Source of the DNA: Brassica napus
Lineage: Eukaryota > Streptophyta > Magnoliopsida > Brassicales > Brassicaceae
Direction of reading: 5' to 3'
DNA length: 64,000 nucleotides
Assembly: GCF_020379485.1 (NCBI RefSeq)
Contig: NC_063439.1
Location: forward strand, 22,258,098-22,322,097
The position numbers and the translations under genes are program-made. Below the pieces are notes generated by a model, which saw only the letters and a list, made by a program, of their open reading frames with translations, was not told where the DNA came from and did not search any database. Positions 27,440-39,384 of this stretch are shown here, piece after piece (position 1 is the first letter of the stretch; each line of letters starts with the position of its first letter).

Positions 27440-28420
27440 TTCTCTTCTCTCTCTCTCTTATCCCTCTCGCGAAGAGACACAACACTTCTCTCTCCTCTTG
27501 CGTGTAAAAGCTTAGGGTTTCTCCAAGATTCGCACTCAAATTATACCCATCTCCTGAAGAATCGATCCTCATCTCTTCCGTAATCTTCTTCTCGACAAGC
27601 TTCTCTATCGACTCATACAGTTTTCTCCCGTCGCCGTGGAGAATCGAGCTCGATTTCATAACGATGGTCTGATTCCTTCGTCTCTGATTACCCAGGTGCG
27701 TGTTTCCGACCTAAAGTCAACAACTTTGGTCGTTTTATGGTGTTTGAGGTTTAGTAACGACCAATCTTGTCGGAAAGGAGGGGGGGGGGGGGGGGGGGGG
27801 GTTTGTCTGATTTTGAATCTTTGAGAGCATTTCGCTAAAGCTTTACTTTTCATTGTTCGCAAGTCGCGCAAAGATCTAATATCCAATATTAATGATGGGT
27901 TGTCTTTTTTAGACGAATGCGATTAGTTCTGTAATTATTTGCTAATTTTGGTTTCTAATTTCGATTAGTAACCCTAATTTGACTTTTTTTAAAAATATTA
28001 TAAATTTAATTAATTATTCTCGGAGGGGTTTTTTTTGTGGAAGAAGATGATGTTGAACTCGGTCCGTAGATAATTTACTCGTGACACTCAAGAAAGGTCG
28101 CATCTTTGCGTCTCTCAAAAACCCTAATTTTAGGTCGGTGTTACATCTATTTGTTTATCTGAAATGAATAATTGTGAGTGGATGTGACCCACAAAATTAA
28201 AATTGGTTAGGAATCAACATCGAATCCGGCTATGGTGAAGATTCTTGTTCTTGATTTTATGTAGACATTAGGGCTCTTAATCTCCTTTGTGCACTAGAGT
28301 ATCTTATCTAATGTGTTGTATTCATTACACTATGTGCTTCAATATCAAAACAAGATGGTAACGTTATTATTATTTGTTGTTCTAGAACAAATGTGTTACT
28401 GAAAGAGTCAAGCACCCATT
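27440..28420 (+). promoter_or_regulatory. EMF1 5' leader exon, leader intron and two minimal uORFs
   Basis: A CT-rich leader exon ends at 27695 (ACCCAG/GTGCGT). An intron of 690 bp (27696-28385) ends at TTCTAG. The leader exon has ATG-GTC-TGA at 27664 and the next exon has ATG-TGT-TAC-TGA at 28391, upstream of the real start at 28421. The intron carries an uninterrupted run of 22 G (27780-27801). The exon borders are inferred from splice signals. Confidence 0.55.
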
Positions 28421-31400
28421 ATGGAACCACCCGTTAAGATCAATTCAATATCCGTAGATCTAGCCAAGGCACCTGATGAGATAGACTCCGGGAAATGCGA
28501 ACATTTCTCCATACGGTAAGCAAATGATTAACGTCACTGTTTGATATTTGATTAAGTGAACTGAGTTTAATTACATTCCTAATTGCAGTGGATTTGTTGC
28601 TGAGATCCGTGGAGGAGATCACAGAAAGTGTTGGCCGTTCTCAGAAGATAGTGTTGAGTTAAGGAACCACGAAAGCTACTCTCTTCCTTCTTTATCCGTT
28701 GTGAAGTCTAGGTGGTGGCGTTGTGGTAGCTGCATCAAAGATATCAATGTCAAGAAGATCAATGACAGTGGTATAACCAAAGAACATCGATCACTTGCTA
28801 ATGTATTGTTTCATGTTTCTTGTGTATATACTGAGGCTTTGTTTTTTTTTTCAGATTGTGGGTTGCAATCACACTCGAGGTCTGTTAAGGAGAAGAGCCT
28901 CAAAGCTGGCTCTTCTGCAGTTCCAAGTAGAAGAAGATTGAACTGGCTTAGTGTCTCTGACAAGAAGACAAAGAAGAATCAAGTAACTGCAGCTACGTTG
29001 CTCAAGAAAGTTCGCCGCAGAGGTAAAGATGCTTCTACCAATAAGAGCAAAGGTAGCAAACTCGCTACTCCAAAGCAGGTTAAGAAGAGATCTAAAGTAA
29101 GCAGAGATGCGGTTAATGGTGGATTCGGATCATCTGAGATTGCTGGTGTGGTTGATGATACGCCTGATAAGTCAATCAAGAAGAATGTTATGTCTAGTCA
29201 TGTTTTGGAGGAACCTGATAACAATGTGTCACCACAGAGTAGGAAGCTTAGGAAAACTAGGAAGGTTCGTCTACTCAGTGAGTTGCTGAGTACTAAAAGC
29301 AAAGACACTCCGTCGAAAAGAGAATCAACTAGAGGTAGGAAACGAAAGTCTTGTGGTGATCGTGAAGATTGCACATCTGCTGAGATGACCAATTACGCTA
29401 GCAGGATACTAAGCACAATGGGGAAAACTTCTGAAAACGCTTCCAAGAGTTGCGACTCTGGTGAAGAGTCAAGACCAAGTGGTGAGAGCCAATCTACTGA
29501 TAGTGGATTTAACAAAGAGGGAAAGCAGAGAGACAGCAGATTACAGGTTGTGGAAGCAGACACTGCACAAGTGAATCCTTATGAATACGCCAGTCCTGTT
29601 CGCTCTTCGTTTTCAGGCAAAGAGATGGTTCCTTGTCCTCTGCATGCCCAAAGAACAGAGAAAGAGGACAAAAAGAGAAAAAGGAAAGCTCCTATAACAG
29701 ATTACACTAAGAGTACCATTATCACTTTTGGTAACAACAACATGGATGATGGGAATCTAGTTCAACCGAGAAGGACAGATACTCTTCCGAGAACTACAAT
29801 GCCACAATCTACTCGAGATTTCTTGAACTCGAAATGGCTTGACAACTCTTTTGACAGAGACAAATATACCCCTCAGTTTGATGATAGGCCTTTCTTTCAA
29901 CTGCCTTTGCAAGATCCAATGCGCTACAAGGATGGTGATGGTGCGATGCTGAAAGGTATAGGGACTAACCATTTCCGAAACTTTGGTTCTTCCTTTAACT
30001 CCACCAATGCGGATGCGTTCTTGAGAACTGGAGTTAATGTTAACTTCTGCAGCAACATAGACACCATTAGTTCATCTTCGCTGCTGACTGATAAGCTAAG
30101 ACACACCTCTTCTACCGAAGTTCCGTATGGTTCTTGTTCTCTACAAAAGGTATCATGTTCTTGTTTACATTGATTTTAGATCAATCTCTGTGTATATCTC
30201 TGTTATTTTAAAGAGGCTTTTGCTTTTAATTTATAGGATATCTCCACGGGACATGGCAAGGGAAAGGCACCTGAGCATATAGATGATATTCCCATGGAGA
30301 TAGTGGAGCTAATGGCAAAGAATCAATACGAAAGGTGTCTTCCTGACAGAGAAGAGGACAAACAGCCAACGAGTAGCGTCTCCAAGAATGCTCTGTTGAT
30401 TGATCTCAATGAAACATATGATAACAGCATGGACAACAACAACAACACAACAAGGCAACCAAAACCTCTTGCTTGGAACAGCGACGCGGCCACTAAGGAA
30501 GGGCAGTTTATGGCTGGAAGGCAGTGGATAAGTAGTGTGCCTTTCGGGGTTGTGAATCCTCCTGTGTCACAGTTTTCTGGTGTAGTAAGGCCTAATAGCC
30601 AGTGGATAAGTAGTGTGCCAACAACTATGGCTAACCAACAGAACCCATTCAGGGTGCTGCGTGCTTGTAACACTTGCCAAAGTGTTCAACAGCAGCAGAG
30701 TAGAGAGGCTTCTCCTCGTCCTGTTTGGGCGTCTTCCCCACCAGTTTCTCTAAACATGCAGAAGTTTATGGATCAGTCAACAAAGGTGGAGAATCCTAAT
30801 ACAAGGAACCTGAACTTTACTGAGAACAACGGGAAGCAAAAGCTTGGGTTTGAAGGGGCTAGTAGCAGACCCTTGGACACTTTTTCTAATGAAAGCAGCA
30901 TACCAGCGATGCACCTGCTGAGCCTCATGGATCCAAGGCTGAGGTCTAACGTTCCCGTTGATCAGAGCCAGAACACTAGCTTTGCGAAGCCACCTGTTCA
31001 CCAGTCCAAGGAGTTTTTAGGAACTCAACCAGGGAACTCCACAAAGCAGTGGCCTTTTGATCTTTACAGCAAAAGAGTAGTAACTCCTGAGACTTCTCGT
31101 GGCATCATTCCACCAGTTGGCACGTCTTCAATATCGTTTCAAAGTGAAAAGACTTGTGCAGAAAACGCTGACTTCAGATTCCAAGCTTCGTGGAATCATC
31201 ATCAGGAGAAAAAAGACAACGAGTTTGGCCCAACTTACCACAACAGTTCTCAGCAGAAGCAGGTGTTTACAAGCAGCAGCAGCGATCCAGTGAGGTTCCA
31301 GCTTCTTGGAGCATCAGATTCCATGAAGCTACCTCTCAAATATCACATGAAAGATAAGGCCAAACACAAGTCGAAAAATCACAACTCCAACGTCTCTGCT

Positions 31401-31625
31401 TGTCCTCCAACGAGCACCACTTGTGGACGCTTTGTGTGCATTGTCAGTAGAAACCCAGCTGAATTCACCATTCCTGATGCGCCTGGGAACGTTTATATGA
31501 TTAAGGGTGAAGATCTTAAGGTCAGCAAACAGCCGAGCTTCAGGAAGAAACAAAACTTGTGTAAGCAGGATGCGTTGATGCAAAACAAGACCTCTTTTGC
31601 TCCTCCTGGTGCAGAGAATGCCTGA
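28421..31625 (+). CDS. EMF1: EMBRYONIC FLOWER 1, plant Polycomb-associated repressor
   Basis: Exons 28421-28515, 28589-28770, 28855-30149 and 30237-31625 give 986 residues; Arabidopsis EMF1 has 1096. The N-terminus (MEPPVKINSISVDLAK, then GFVAEIRGGDHRKCWPFSED and RWWRCGSCIKDI) is EMF1-specific. Further conserved blocks are GSSEIAGVVDDTP, RKVRLLSELL, ASKSCDSGE, DIPMEIVELMAKNQYERCLP, NALLIDLNETYDN (an EAR-like LIDLNE), ESSIPAMHLLSL and, near the C-terminus, RNPAEFTIPDAPGNVYMIKG. EMF1 is a nuclear protein that works with PRC2/PRC1 to keep floral homeotic and seed genes silent. Basic lysine-arginine runs serve as nuclear signals. All introns are kept, so this is not a retrocopy. In Arabidopsis EMF1 is AT5G11530, outside this collinear block, so the gene looks moved or duplicated into it. 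The frame is intact. Confidence 0.93.
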
Positions 31626-32825
31626 AGTATCTGATTTGGGAGTTCGTTTTTTGGTCAGGTAATTGACTAGTACCAGTTTACTACAACTCTTGAAGATCAC
31701 TACCATTTAGTACTATGGTGTCCGAGCTTTCTCATGTTCATTTTCTAACAAGTTGTGTTTGATATTGGGTTCAAATTCAGTGTGAAGCAGGTAAAGGAAC
31801 AGGAGAGAGGGGGATTGTAGATACAGAGAGACACGCACCATTCCTCTTTGCTTTCTTATCATAGAAGATTAGTATCTCCTCTTGTTTCTTTCAAGACAAC
31901 TTAAAAGACTTTTTTTTGTATGTTTGATGTCTCATCAAGTTCGAGAATTGTATTATGGTAGGGAACAGAGAACAAAAGGGAAAAAATGTATCAGGGTGCA
32001 ACTTGGGAAGGTATAACTTGCGTCTCTGAACTGAGTACATTTCTTATATGTTAATGAAATGGTATTTTGAAGTGATGCTTCTTTTTTGGCATTTACTGAA
32101 GAATGTGGAAATGCTCTAATTGTTGTTACTTGTTAGCATAAGAAAACGGACTACCTTGGTGGTATACCGGCTCTATTCAATATTCATGCTATAATTTTAT
32201 GAAAATATTTAAGTTCCAAGGCCTGTCATTTTGCGTAGGCCCAATTCACTTATTTTATTTATATCATCTAGTTGAAGTGACAATTATTATCTAGTTGTCA
32301 AATAATTAAAATATTTAATATATCAATCTGTTAAGAGTAATTGCACATGGTAGCTACGTTTCATAAGATATTTAGGTAACTGTTGCTGGCACTATAAGAT
32401 CACTGTTCTGATTACGTAAATCCAATAAAGCCCCTACTATATCTCTGTGCCAAGTCTGACACACTAAACTCTGGCATCTAGAGTCTATTATCTTGTAATT
32501 AACGCTACTATATCCTATTGCACGCCATCGGTCAACATTTGTAACTGAACAATATTCAGTTTTCTCTTTACTACATCTTTCTTCGTCTCTTTTCATCGCC
32601 AAACTATTTTATTCAATTCCAACGAAATTTATTAGACCAGAAAATTCAGAAACAAGTTGAAATCTTTTGCCTTTCTCTGAAATTACAGCAAGATGCTTCA
32701 TTAGCTCGAAAAAGCTCTAGCTTCAACATGATTGAGTCGTTTTTGTGGTTAATTGATTTTTTTTTTAAATATTAATCTCACTTTCTTAAGATCTAAGTTC
32801 TTGTGTTGTTTTATGTTAGGACCTT
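31626..32825. other. EMF1 3' region and intergenic DNA
   Basis: The 3' untranslated region of EMF1 probably reaches about 32060. A 76-codon minus-strand frame at 32372-32602 has no recognisable motif and is not called. Confidence 0.4.
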
Positions 32826-33402
32826 ATGTCTTTCTGTGAACACCCGTTCCCTCATACTCTAGTTGAGATGTCTACAGAAGTTGGAAGAGAGTTAATGGAT
32901 AAGGTTTTGCTCTCTTCTTCATTTAGTTTGAGTTCCTGCATATATATTTTTTTCATTCTCTCCACTCCGTAAACTCTGTTATACGTATCTATTTGACAGG
33001 TTCGCCATTAGTTTGCTTAGACAAGACATGAAGCAGATCATAATCAACTTGGAGACCCCTGAAATCTACTCTGGATAAAACTGGACAGAAAGATGCCATT
33101 GCAAAGGTAAAAATATAACCAAGATATCAAAGTGCATGGTTCTTCAGAAGATTACGTAGATGAAATGAATCAAAGTGGTTGATTTGATATTGCAGGCATC
33201 AAAAGAGAATGTCTTGTTGCAGATAATTAATGGAAAAGCTCATGTAAAGTATTCTGGCGGGAAATTTGATGATTTATCTTTGATCATAGATGGAAATTAC
33301 TTGTTTATGCGTTGGATGACGATATAAAGCACTTCTTCTTAGAGCCAGCTGTTGGTTGTGTTGCAGTCAGTCGTTGTATGGTCAACTCTTGGGTTTTGAT
33401 GT
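32826..33402 (+). pseudogene. Unrecognised gene relic with exon-like pieces
   Basis: Exon-like pieces with splice-like edges follow one another. 32826-32905 reads MSFCEHPFPHTLVEMSTEVG and continues RELMDK. About 33060-33107 reads LKSTLDKTGQKDAIAK with donor AAAG/GTAAAA. 33196-33222 reads ASKENVLLQ after TTGCAG, and about 33290-33370 reads [20 protein letters not shown]. Between pieces the frame is lost. I do not recognise the family. A decayed host gene or transposon gene are both possible. Confidence 0.3.
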
Positions 33403-35022
33403 AATGATGATTATTCTTTATTTATGTATAGACTAACAAAATGATATAGCTGGTTAATGTAAATTTAATCTAAAATTACTATAAATTATTCAGTTATAAT
33501 ATTAATGATGCCGTACATAATTTCTTTTTTTTTTGATCAAATCCGTATATAATTCATCTAAACCAGATAATCAACTAAAATGCTAAACAATTGTGTCAAT
33601 ACTATCTACACTGTACTAATGTTATTCTTTTAAAATTGGATATAATTCTTTAAACGGGATAACCATTTCAAATGCTAAACTAAGATTAGTTTAAATTTTT
33701 TAAACTGGATAATAACTAGATAATAAATACATAAATAGATAATAAATCCGGAGAATAGTGTACAACCGGATTTTATAGCCGGATAATAAATAAATAATTT
33801 TGAATATGATAGTAATAGCCGGCAAATAGTTTTTATATCTGTAATATGATTGCATATTATAACCGGATTAAAAATCATGTTTTCGAGTTGATTTATTATA
33901 AGAGATGAAGTAATATGTACGTGTGAAACTAAACCGGATATTTTAAAAGCTAATCCGGATAATACTTGTTATAGCCAAACATATCATTATGTTAGCCGAA
34001 ACTAAAATATGTGATACTTTGATATGTTATGATGTTAGTGGTATTTATCATCTCATTTAGTTCATTTAAGTCATTTTAGGATGCATTTAAGCATATATAT
34101 TGCATTTATATGTTATTTCATTTGACATGGGCTAAAGTGCACATTCAAAAATTTGGGATGAATTTGCAAGGTTAGTTTTACAACTTAGTAAGTTTCGGGT
34201 CAAAATAAAAGCAATACAAAGATCAGGGAACATTTGTGCAATTGTGAGGTGGTCTAGAATGTGCAATCAAAACATCAGGAATTAATTCGAGAAAATATAT
34301 GTACAATCCAAAAGTATGAGGTCAAAACAAAACAATGAAAAACTTGAGGCATAAGATATGCAAAAGAGCCAAAGTTGGCCATTGTTGTGTCAGCAAGCTT
34401 TTGAAGATGAATGGTAGTCGCGACGGTGAAAGCCGCCAACTCCAATCCAAAGCATAACACCCACAGAGTGACGCGATGTGATGGACGGCGGATCCAGCAA
34501 CAAAGGTGACGCAATGCAGAGTTGACTCAAATTAAAAAAAATCCAGAATACAGTGAACACGGAAGGAATGAACCAAATCTCATCCTGAAACAAAGAACCA
34601 AACCAACAAATACAGTGACACAAGAAACTAAGAAACCAAGGAAACAAGAAGAATCTAGAAATAAGTAAAACAAAGAAGCAAATATCATCTAAAGCTCTAC
34701 GTAACTAACCTAATGTATCTTGCACACAATCTGAATCCGACACCAACTGACACGCTAACTGACACAAGATATGACTACACTATCCCAAATCTGGCTACAA
34801 AATAGACCTCTAGCAACTCTCTCACTTGGCTTGGACTGAAAGGTAATTTTGCTACCCCTCGATAACCAAATATGCAAATACAAGTTTTTATGCATGAATA
34901 GCTAATTACCGAGCTAAATATGGATATTGAGCTAAATAGCTCATCTGTTAAAGGTAAAAAAAAATCAATTGTATCGTACGTCTTTGTTTTTCTAAATGTT
35001 TTATGTTTTATGCTTTTTCTAA
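33403..35022. other. Intergenic, possibly degraded retrotransposon sequence
   Basis: No intact gene. 33990-34660 has the feel of a decayed retroelement (minus-strand open frames at 34275-34647 without known motifs), but no LTR pair, primer-binding site or protease/RT motif could be shown. A near-exact 12-bp duplication around a poly(T) insert is at 33511-33554. Confidence 0.3.
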
Positions 35023-35511
35023 GACCATCTCCAATAGTAATTTCTATTTTTACTCTAAAAATATAATCTAAAAATTGATGAGAGTTTTGCTCTAATGGTC
35101 ACTTATATTTTTTGCTATTACACAACTCTTAACTTTCACAATATTAAAATTTTATCCATTCATTTTTACTTCATATACTATAAAAATTACACTATTTATA
35201 CAACTAAATGATTATTTAAATATTAAAAATTTATTACAATACATAATTATAAGCAAACAATGTACTAAACATATTATTTAAGTGTGCAAAGTTATACTAT
35301 ATAATTTTAGTTTGGTGAATAATAAATACATATAAAACTATAATTTTGTAAAGAAAAAAAATACATTCTGAAAATAGAGTAAATGAACAATATTACTCTA
35401 TATTTGGCATATTATTGTTCATTTCTCTAAATTTGATGCAGAATATTATTGAAGTGAATTTTATTATATATTTGAAGTTTAAAAGAAAAAATAGAATATC
35501 ACTAGAGATGT
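35023..35511. mobile_element. MITE-like element flanked by TAA
   Basis: The left arm CATCTCCAATAGTAATTTCT (from 35026) pairs imperfectly with the reverse complement of the right arm (CATCTCTAGTGATATTCT). Both arms continue into TATTTTT. TAA stands on each side (35020-35022 and 35512-35514), as in Harbinger-type insertions. It is 489 bp, AT-rich and non-coding. Confidence 0.45.
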
Positions 35512-35840
35512 TAAATGACTATATACTGTCGCCAATGGTTCACTATTTTTGCCACCATTAACGAGTGACTTGAATAAATTTTTGGGAAATTGCATTGTAT
35601 AACTTTCAAACAAATTATAATTCATTGTGTGACAAAAAGACATACCTTGCAAATATGTATTGTGTCTTTTGTATAATAATGTCATTATATCTTTGTATAC
35701 AACAGGTGAAACCTGCACAAAAAAAAATTTAATTAATAATTTGTAATTGTAAAAGGTAAAACGTGGTCTTTCATTACTCACACATCATTTTGAACTGAAT
35801 TTTTTCTCACCAAAAGAACAATCAATTGTGATAAAGAAAA

Positions 35841-36142
35841 GACAACGATGAAGGCGGTGAGCACACAGAACAACTCTTTCATTTCATTTCTTTTTTTTTC
35901 TTAAATCAATTGATTCTCACAATCATGCTTTTGTTTTCATACTATGTTTTCGTTTCTGTTTTTTTTTTACTGATCTAGTGGTCGAGACAAGACAACAATG
36001 AAGGCGTAGACGGTGCCGCACACACAACAACTCTTTCAATTATTAATTATTTTCTTAAATCAATTGATTCTCACAATTATGTTTTTGTTTTTTTTTTTTA
36101 CTATGTTTTTGTTTTTGTTTCTGTTTTACAGATATAGTGGTG
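35841..36142. repeat. Diverged tandem duplication, unit about 150 bp
   Basis: Two consecutive units start GACAACGATGAAGGCG (35841) and GACAACAATGAAGGCG (35991). Each contains ACAACTCTTTCA, then CTTAAATCAATTGATTCTCA and a T-rich tract ending CTAGTGGTCGA or ATAGTGGTGA. A third partial start (GAAGAATAACGACGGCG) follows near 36143. The units contain small exon-like pieces but no identifiable protein. Confidence 0.6.
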
Positions 36143-36708
36143 AAGAATAACGACGGCGAGTCGGTAAAAGCATCATCATGTCGAGAAAAAGAAAGGAGAT
36201 GAAGACGATCTCTATATGGTGATGAAGAATAATAATGGTGAACAAAATGAATGTGTATCAGCCTATCTAAAAAAAGAATTGAAGAAGATGAACTCGATGT
36301 AGATAGTATATTCGGTGAAATGAATAGTATAGTATATACTCTTAAGTGTAGCTATCTATGTAAGGTTACCATACTATTTGATATATATTTCTATACTATT
36401 CCTTAAAAATATAATAATCTGTCATGTTTTTAAATTTGATAGTTCTCTTCTTTGTCATTTGTGTGATTGAATGTAATATGAAATTCATTTTTCGAGTGTT
36501 GGACAAATTTGATTATTTGGAACATTGTTTACTATACTACTTAGACTATATGGAATATAAAATATGCAACATGCTAACCAAGTAAATGTGCTTTCAAGTG
36601 TCTAATATTGAAAAACAATTTATAGGTTGTATTCGGGTTTATAGGCTCATGCCCAGGGTTTGGATTTACAAAGTAAATATTTGGGTATAGTAAACTATAT
36701 TATATATC

Positions 36709-37075
36709 CATAATTTCATCAATATAGTGATTAGTTGATTGAGTTTAGTGAATAGAGAATAGAATTTAGTATTTAGGGTTAGGGTTTAAATTTAGGTTTA
36801 GGGTTTAGTGATTTTGGGTTTAGGATTTAGTAATTGGAAGGTGTAAATTGAGGTTGGGGTCAACATAACTTCTTACATGCAAGCATATACATTTCATAAT
36901 TTCACCAATATACTATACTATTGATTTTGTTCTATTCTAGGGTTTATATTTGTATTTAAAATTTATATTTGGGTTTATGATTTAGTGATTAGGGTTTAGG
37001 GTTTACTATTTGGAAGGTGAGAGTTGAGATTGAGGCCATCATTAACTTTTTACATTAGGGGTTATGGATGTATTT
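36709..37075. repeat. Diverged tandem duplication with telomere-like TTTAGGG repeats
   Basis: Two units of about 186 bp start CATAATTTCATCAATATA (36709) and CATAATTTCACCAATATA (36895). Each ends with a TTGGAAGGTG block. Both contain degenerate plant telomere repeats: five or six in 36772-36833 and two or three in 36970-37003. The right unit ends near 37075. Confidence 0.6.
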
Positions 37076-38689
37076 GTGATAGGCTTTAATATCTAAGGTA
37101 GAGATGGAATTAGTGTATATTATTTTGTTGATAGAAATTAAATGGAATATACCATTATTGCAAGAATGTTTTATTTTTGTCCATTTATTTATTGATCACA
37201 GTGAAACATATACGGTTATTTAGTATGTGACATGGAAGGTATATATCTTCCTTTTTAAGATAATAGTTCGTAGTAATAATGATCATACATGTTGTCAATA
37301 TCATCTCACCATCTCTCCTTTACCGGTTACTTGTAAGTTTAAGGAGTAAAACCGGCTCAAATCAAACTTAATTGTTAGATACTTAATTTTTAATTCTGTT
37401 AAAATCAATGTTTTCTACTTAATTTTCATCTCAAACTTAGTTATTTCACAGATTCTCCCTAATTTTTTTGTTTTGCTTGGTACTTTGGTTTGGTTCACGT
37501 GTGTACAAGTATAAATTAATGGTGTCGACGTACGTACACATGACGAAACTTCAAAACACCAGCGTTCGCATTTACTTTTTACTTTTGTGCTTACAGTGTT
37601 GAGCTTAATGGCCCACTTATTGTATGTATTACCTTATCTAGTTAATTTTGTCAAAAGACAAAATTTTTGGCTTTTTGACTTTTGAACCCTGTATACATCA
37701 TGTTAAAAGGGTTATAAGAAGACCGTTAATGCTGTATTAACTGTTAAATCATCTAAATATTATAATGTATTATATATAACATGCATACAAATTGAAGAGA
37801 GATATAATGAATGAAAGGAAGTCATCAAAGATATTTTTTATTCTCTGTATATCACAGTTTTTTTTATTTTTATTTCGTCGCACCTCTCTTTTTTTTCTTC
37901 TACCGCTTGTTGTCACGATGAAAGCCTGATGATATACAGTATTTGTTTCTTCACAGATTCGTCTTGTAATTATCATAAACATTGCGGTAGTCGAAATGTC
38001 TGTTCTTTTATATTATTTAAAATGATGGTACTGTGCCATCATATCATTCAACCACCGTTGCAAACTTGCAATGTCATTCCGAATTTTAATATTCTTATAA
38101 AATGTCTTCTTCTTTTTTTTGTTAAAGGGTTTTATAAAATGTCTTTTAACAAATTGAAAAAGTCTTATAATAAATGAAATAATGTTTAGTTTCTTGTCAA
38201 CTCTGCAATAATAGATATATAAAATAGTTGTAAAACAAAGATGCATGAATTGTTTCTTGATAATGAGCATCGAACAAATTTGTTTTTCAACAGTAATTGA
38301 CCATTTCTACTTCTCATTATATTATTTCTTGAAATCTATCTCCTCCCTGGAGATAGAGTGGACCGTTAAATTTTCAATCATCCCTAAAATCCATGACTCA
38401 TCGATTATTCTTTTTTCAGCTTGACTTTATGACACACATATCAAATACTAAGAAAAAGGATTCACAGTTTTTCACTTGTTACTCCCACTTCCTTCCGGTG
38501 GTAAATTAAAACGTCCATGCATTCTGTTGGTAAATGCTATTCATTTTTTTTTATGTTCCCAAATAGCTATTGTTGTTTCCTATCAACCTAATTGACTCAT
38601 AGAAGAGGATAATGATTAATCTATTTTGGAGTTATAACTATACAATAGTATAAATACCTTAATTATTTACTTCAATGCCAATGATCAAA
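37076..38689. other. Intergenic, no gene seen
   Basis: AT-rich; holds the micro-insert at 38095-38145. Confidence 0.5.
38095..38145. repeat. Micro-insert with poly(T), 14-bp direct repeat
   Basis: ttataaaatgtctt occurs at 38095-38108 and 38132-38145 around a 23-bp insert with a T run followed by GTTAAAGGGT. Confidence 0.55.
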
Positions 38690-38729
38690 CACTACAAGAA
38701 AACATCGGGATACTGAGGGAAAAAATCGT

Positions 38730-39235
38730 CGGTATGTCGTCGGAATAACGCTATTCCGACGACATACCGACGAAAAAAGTCCTCGGAAATATCTCCTCAG
38801 AAATTCATACTTCCTCGGAATTCCGTCGGAAATTTCTGACGGAATTCCGAGGAAACAAAATTCCGAGGAAACTCCGAGAAACATATGTTCGTCGGATGGT
38901 TCCTCGGAATAAACCGATGGAATTCCGATGGTCAAATCCTCGGAAGTTTCGACAAAACATTCCTCGGAATGTTTATCGGAAAATTCCGAGGAACATATGT
39001 TCCTCGGAAAATTCCGAGGAACATATTTTCCCTCGGAATTTTCCGAGGGAATGGAGTTCCTCGGAAAATTCTGAGGGAGTTTCTCGGAAAATTCCGAGGG
39101 ACAAAACTCCCTCAGAATTTTCCGAGGATTCCATTCCCTCGGAAAATTCCGAGGGAATTATGTTCCTCGGAATATTCCGAGGGAAGAAAGTTCCTCGGAA
39201 TTTTCCGAGGAACTCCATTCCCTCGGAATTTCGAA
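38730..39235. repeat. Left subterminal array of palindromic repeats
   Basis: Dozens of 8-10-bp words TCCTCGGAA and TTCCGAGGA alternate on both strands, so each pair is itself a short hairpin. They are the expected binding sites for the TnpA-like protein. All six frames stay fairly open because the repeat lacks stops; the resulting frames are artefacts. Confidence 0.85.
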
Positions 39236-39384
39236 AAAATTTTTTTTTTTAAAAAAATTTAAATTTTTTAAATTTAAATTTAAAATTTAAAATTAAAATT
39301 GAATAAAACATTAAATAAAACATAGTAGATAATATTCAAAGTTAAATAAAATATTCAGAGTTTTTGGTAAAAAAAAAAAAAAAA

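Noticed and set aside
33990..34660. Possible LTR of a gypsy or copia element
   Set aside because: No matching second LTR, primer-binding site, target duplication or polymerase motif could be shown.
38885..39262. Overlapping 80-125-codon frames in the CACTA left end
   Set aside because: They are translations of the palindromic repeat array, open on both strands because the repeat lacks stop codons.
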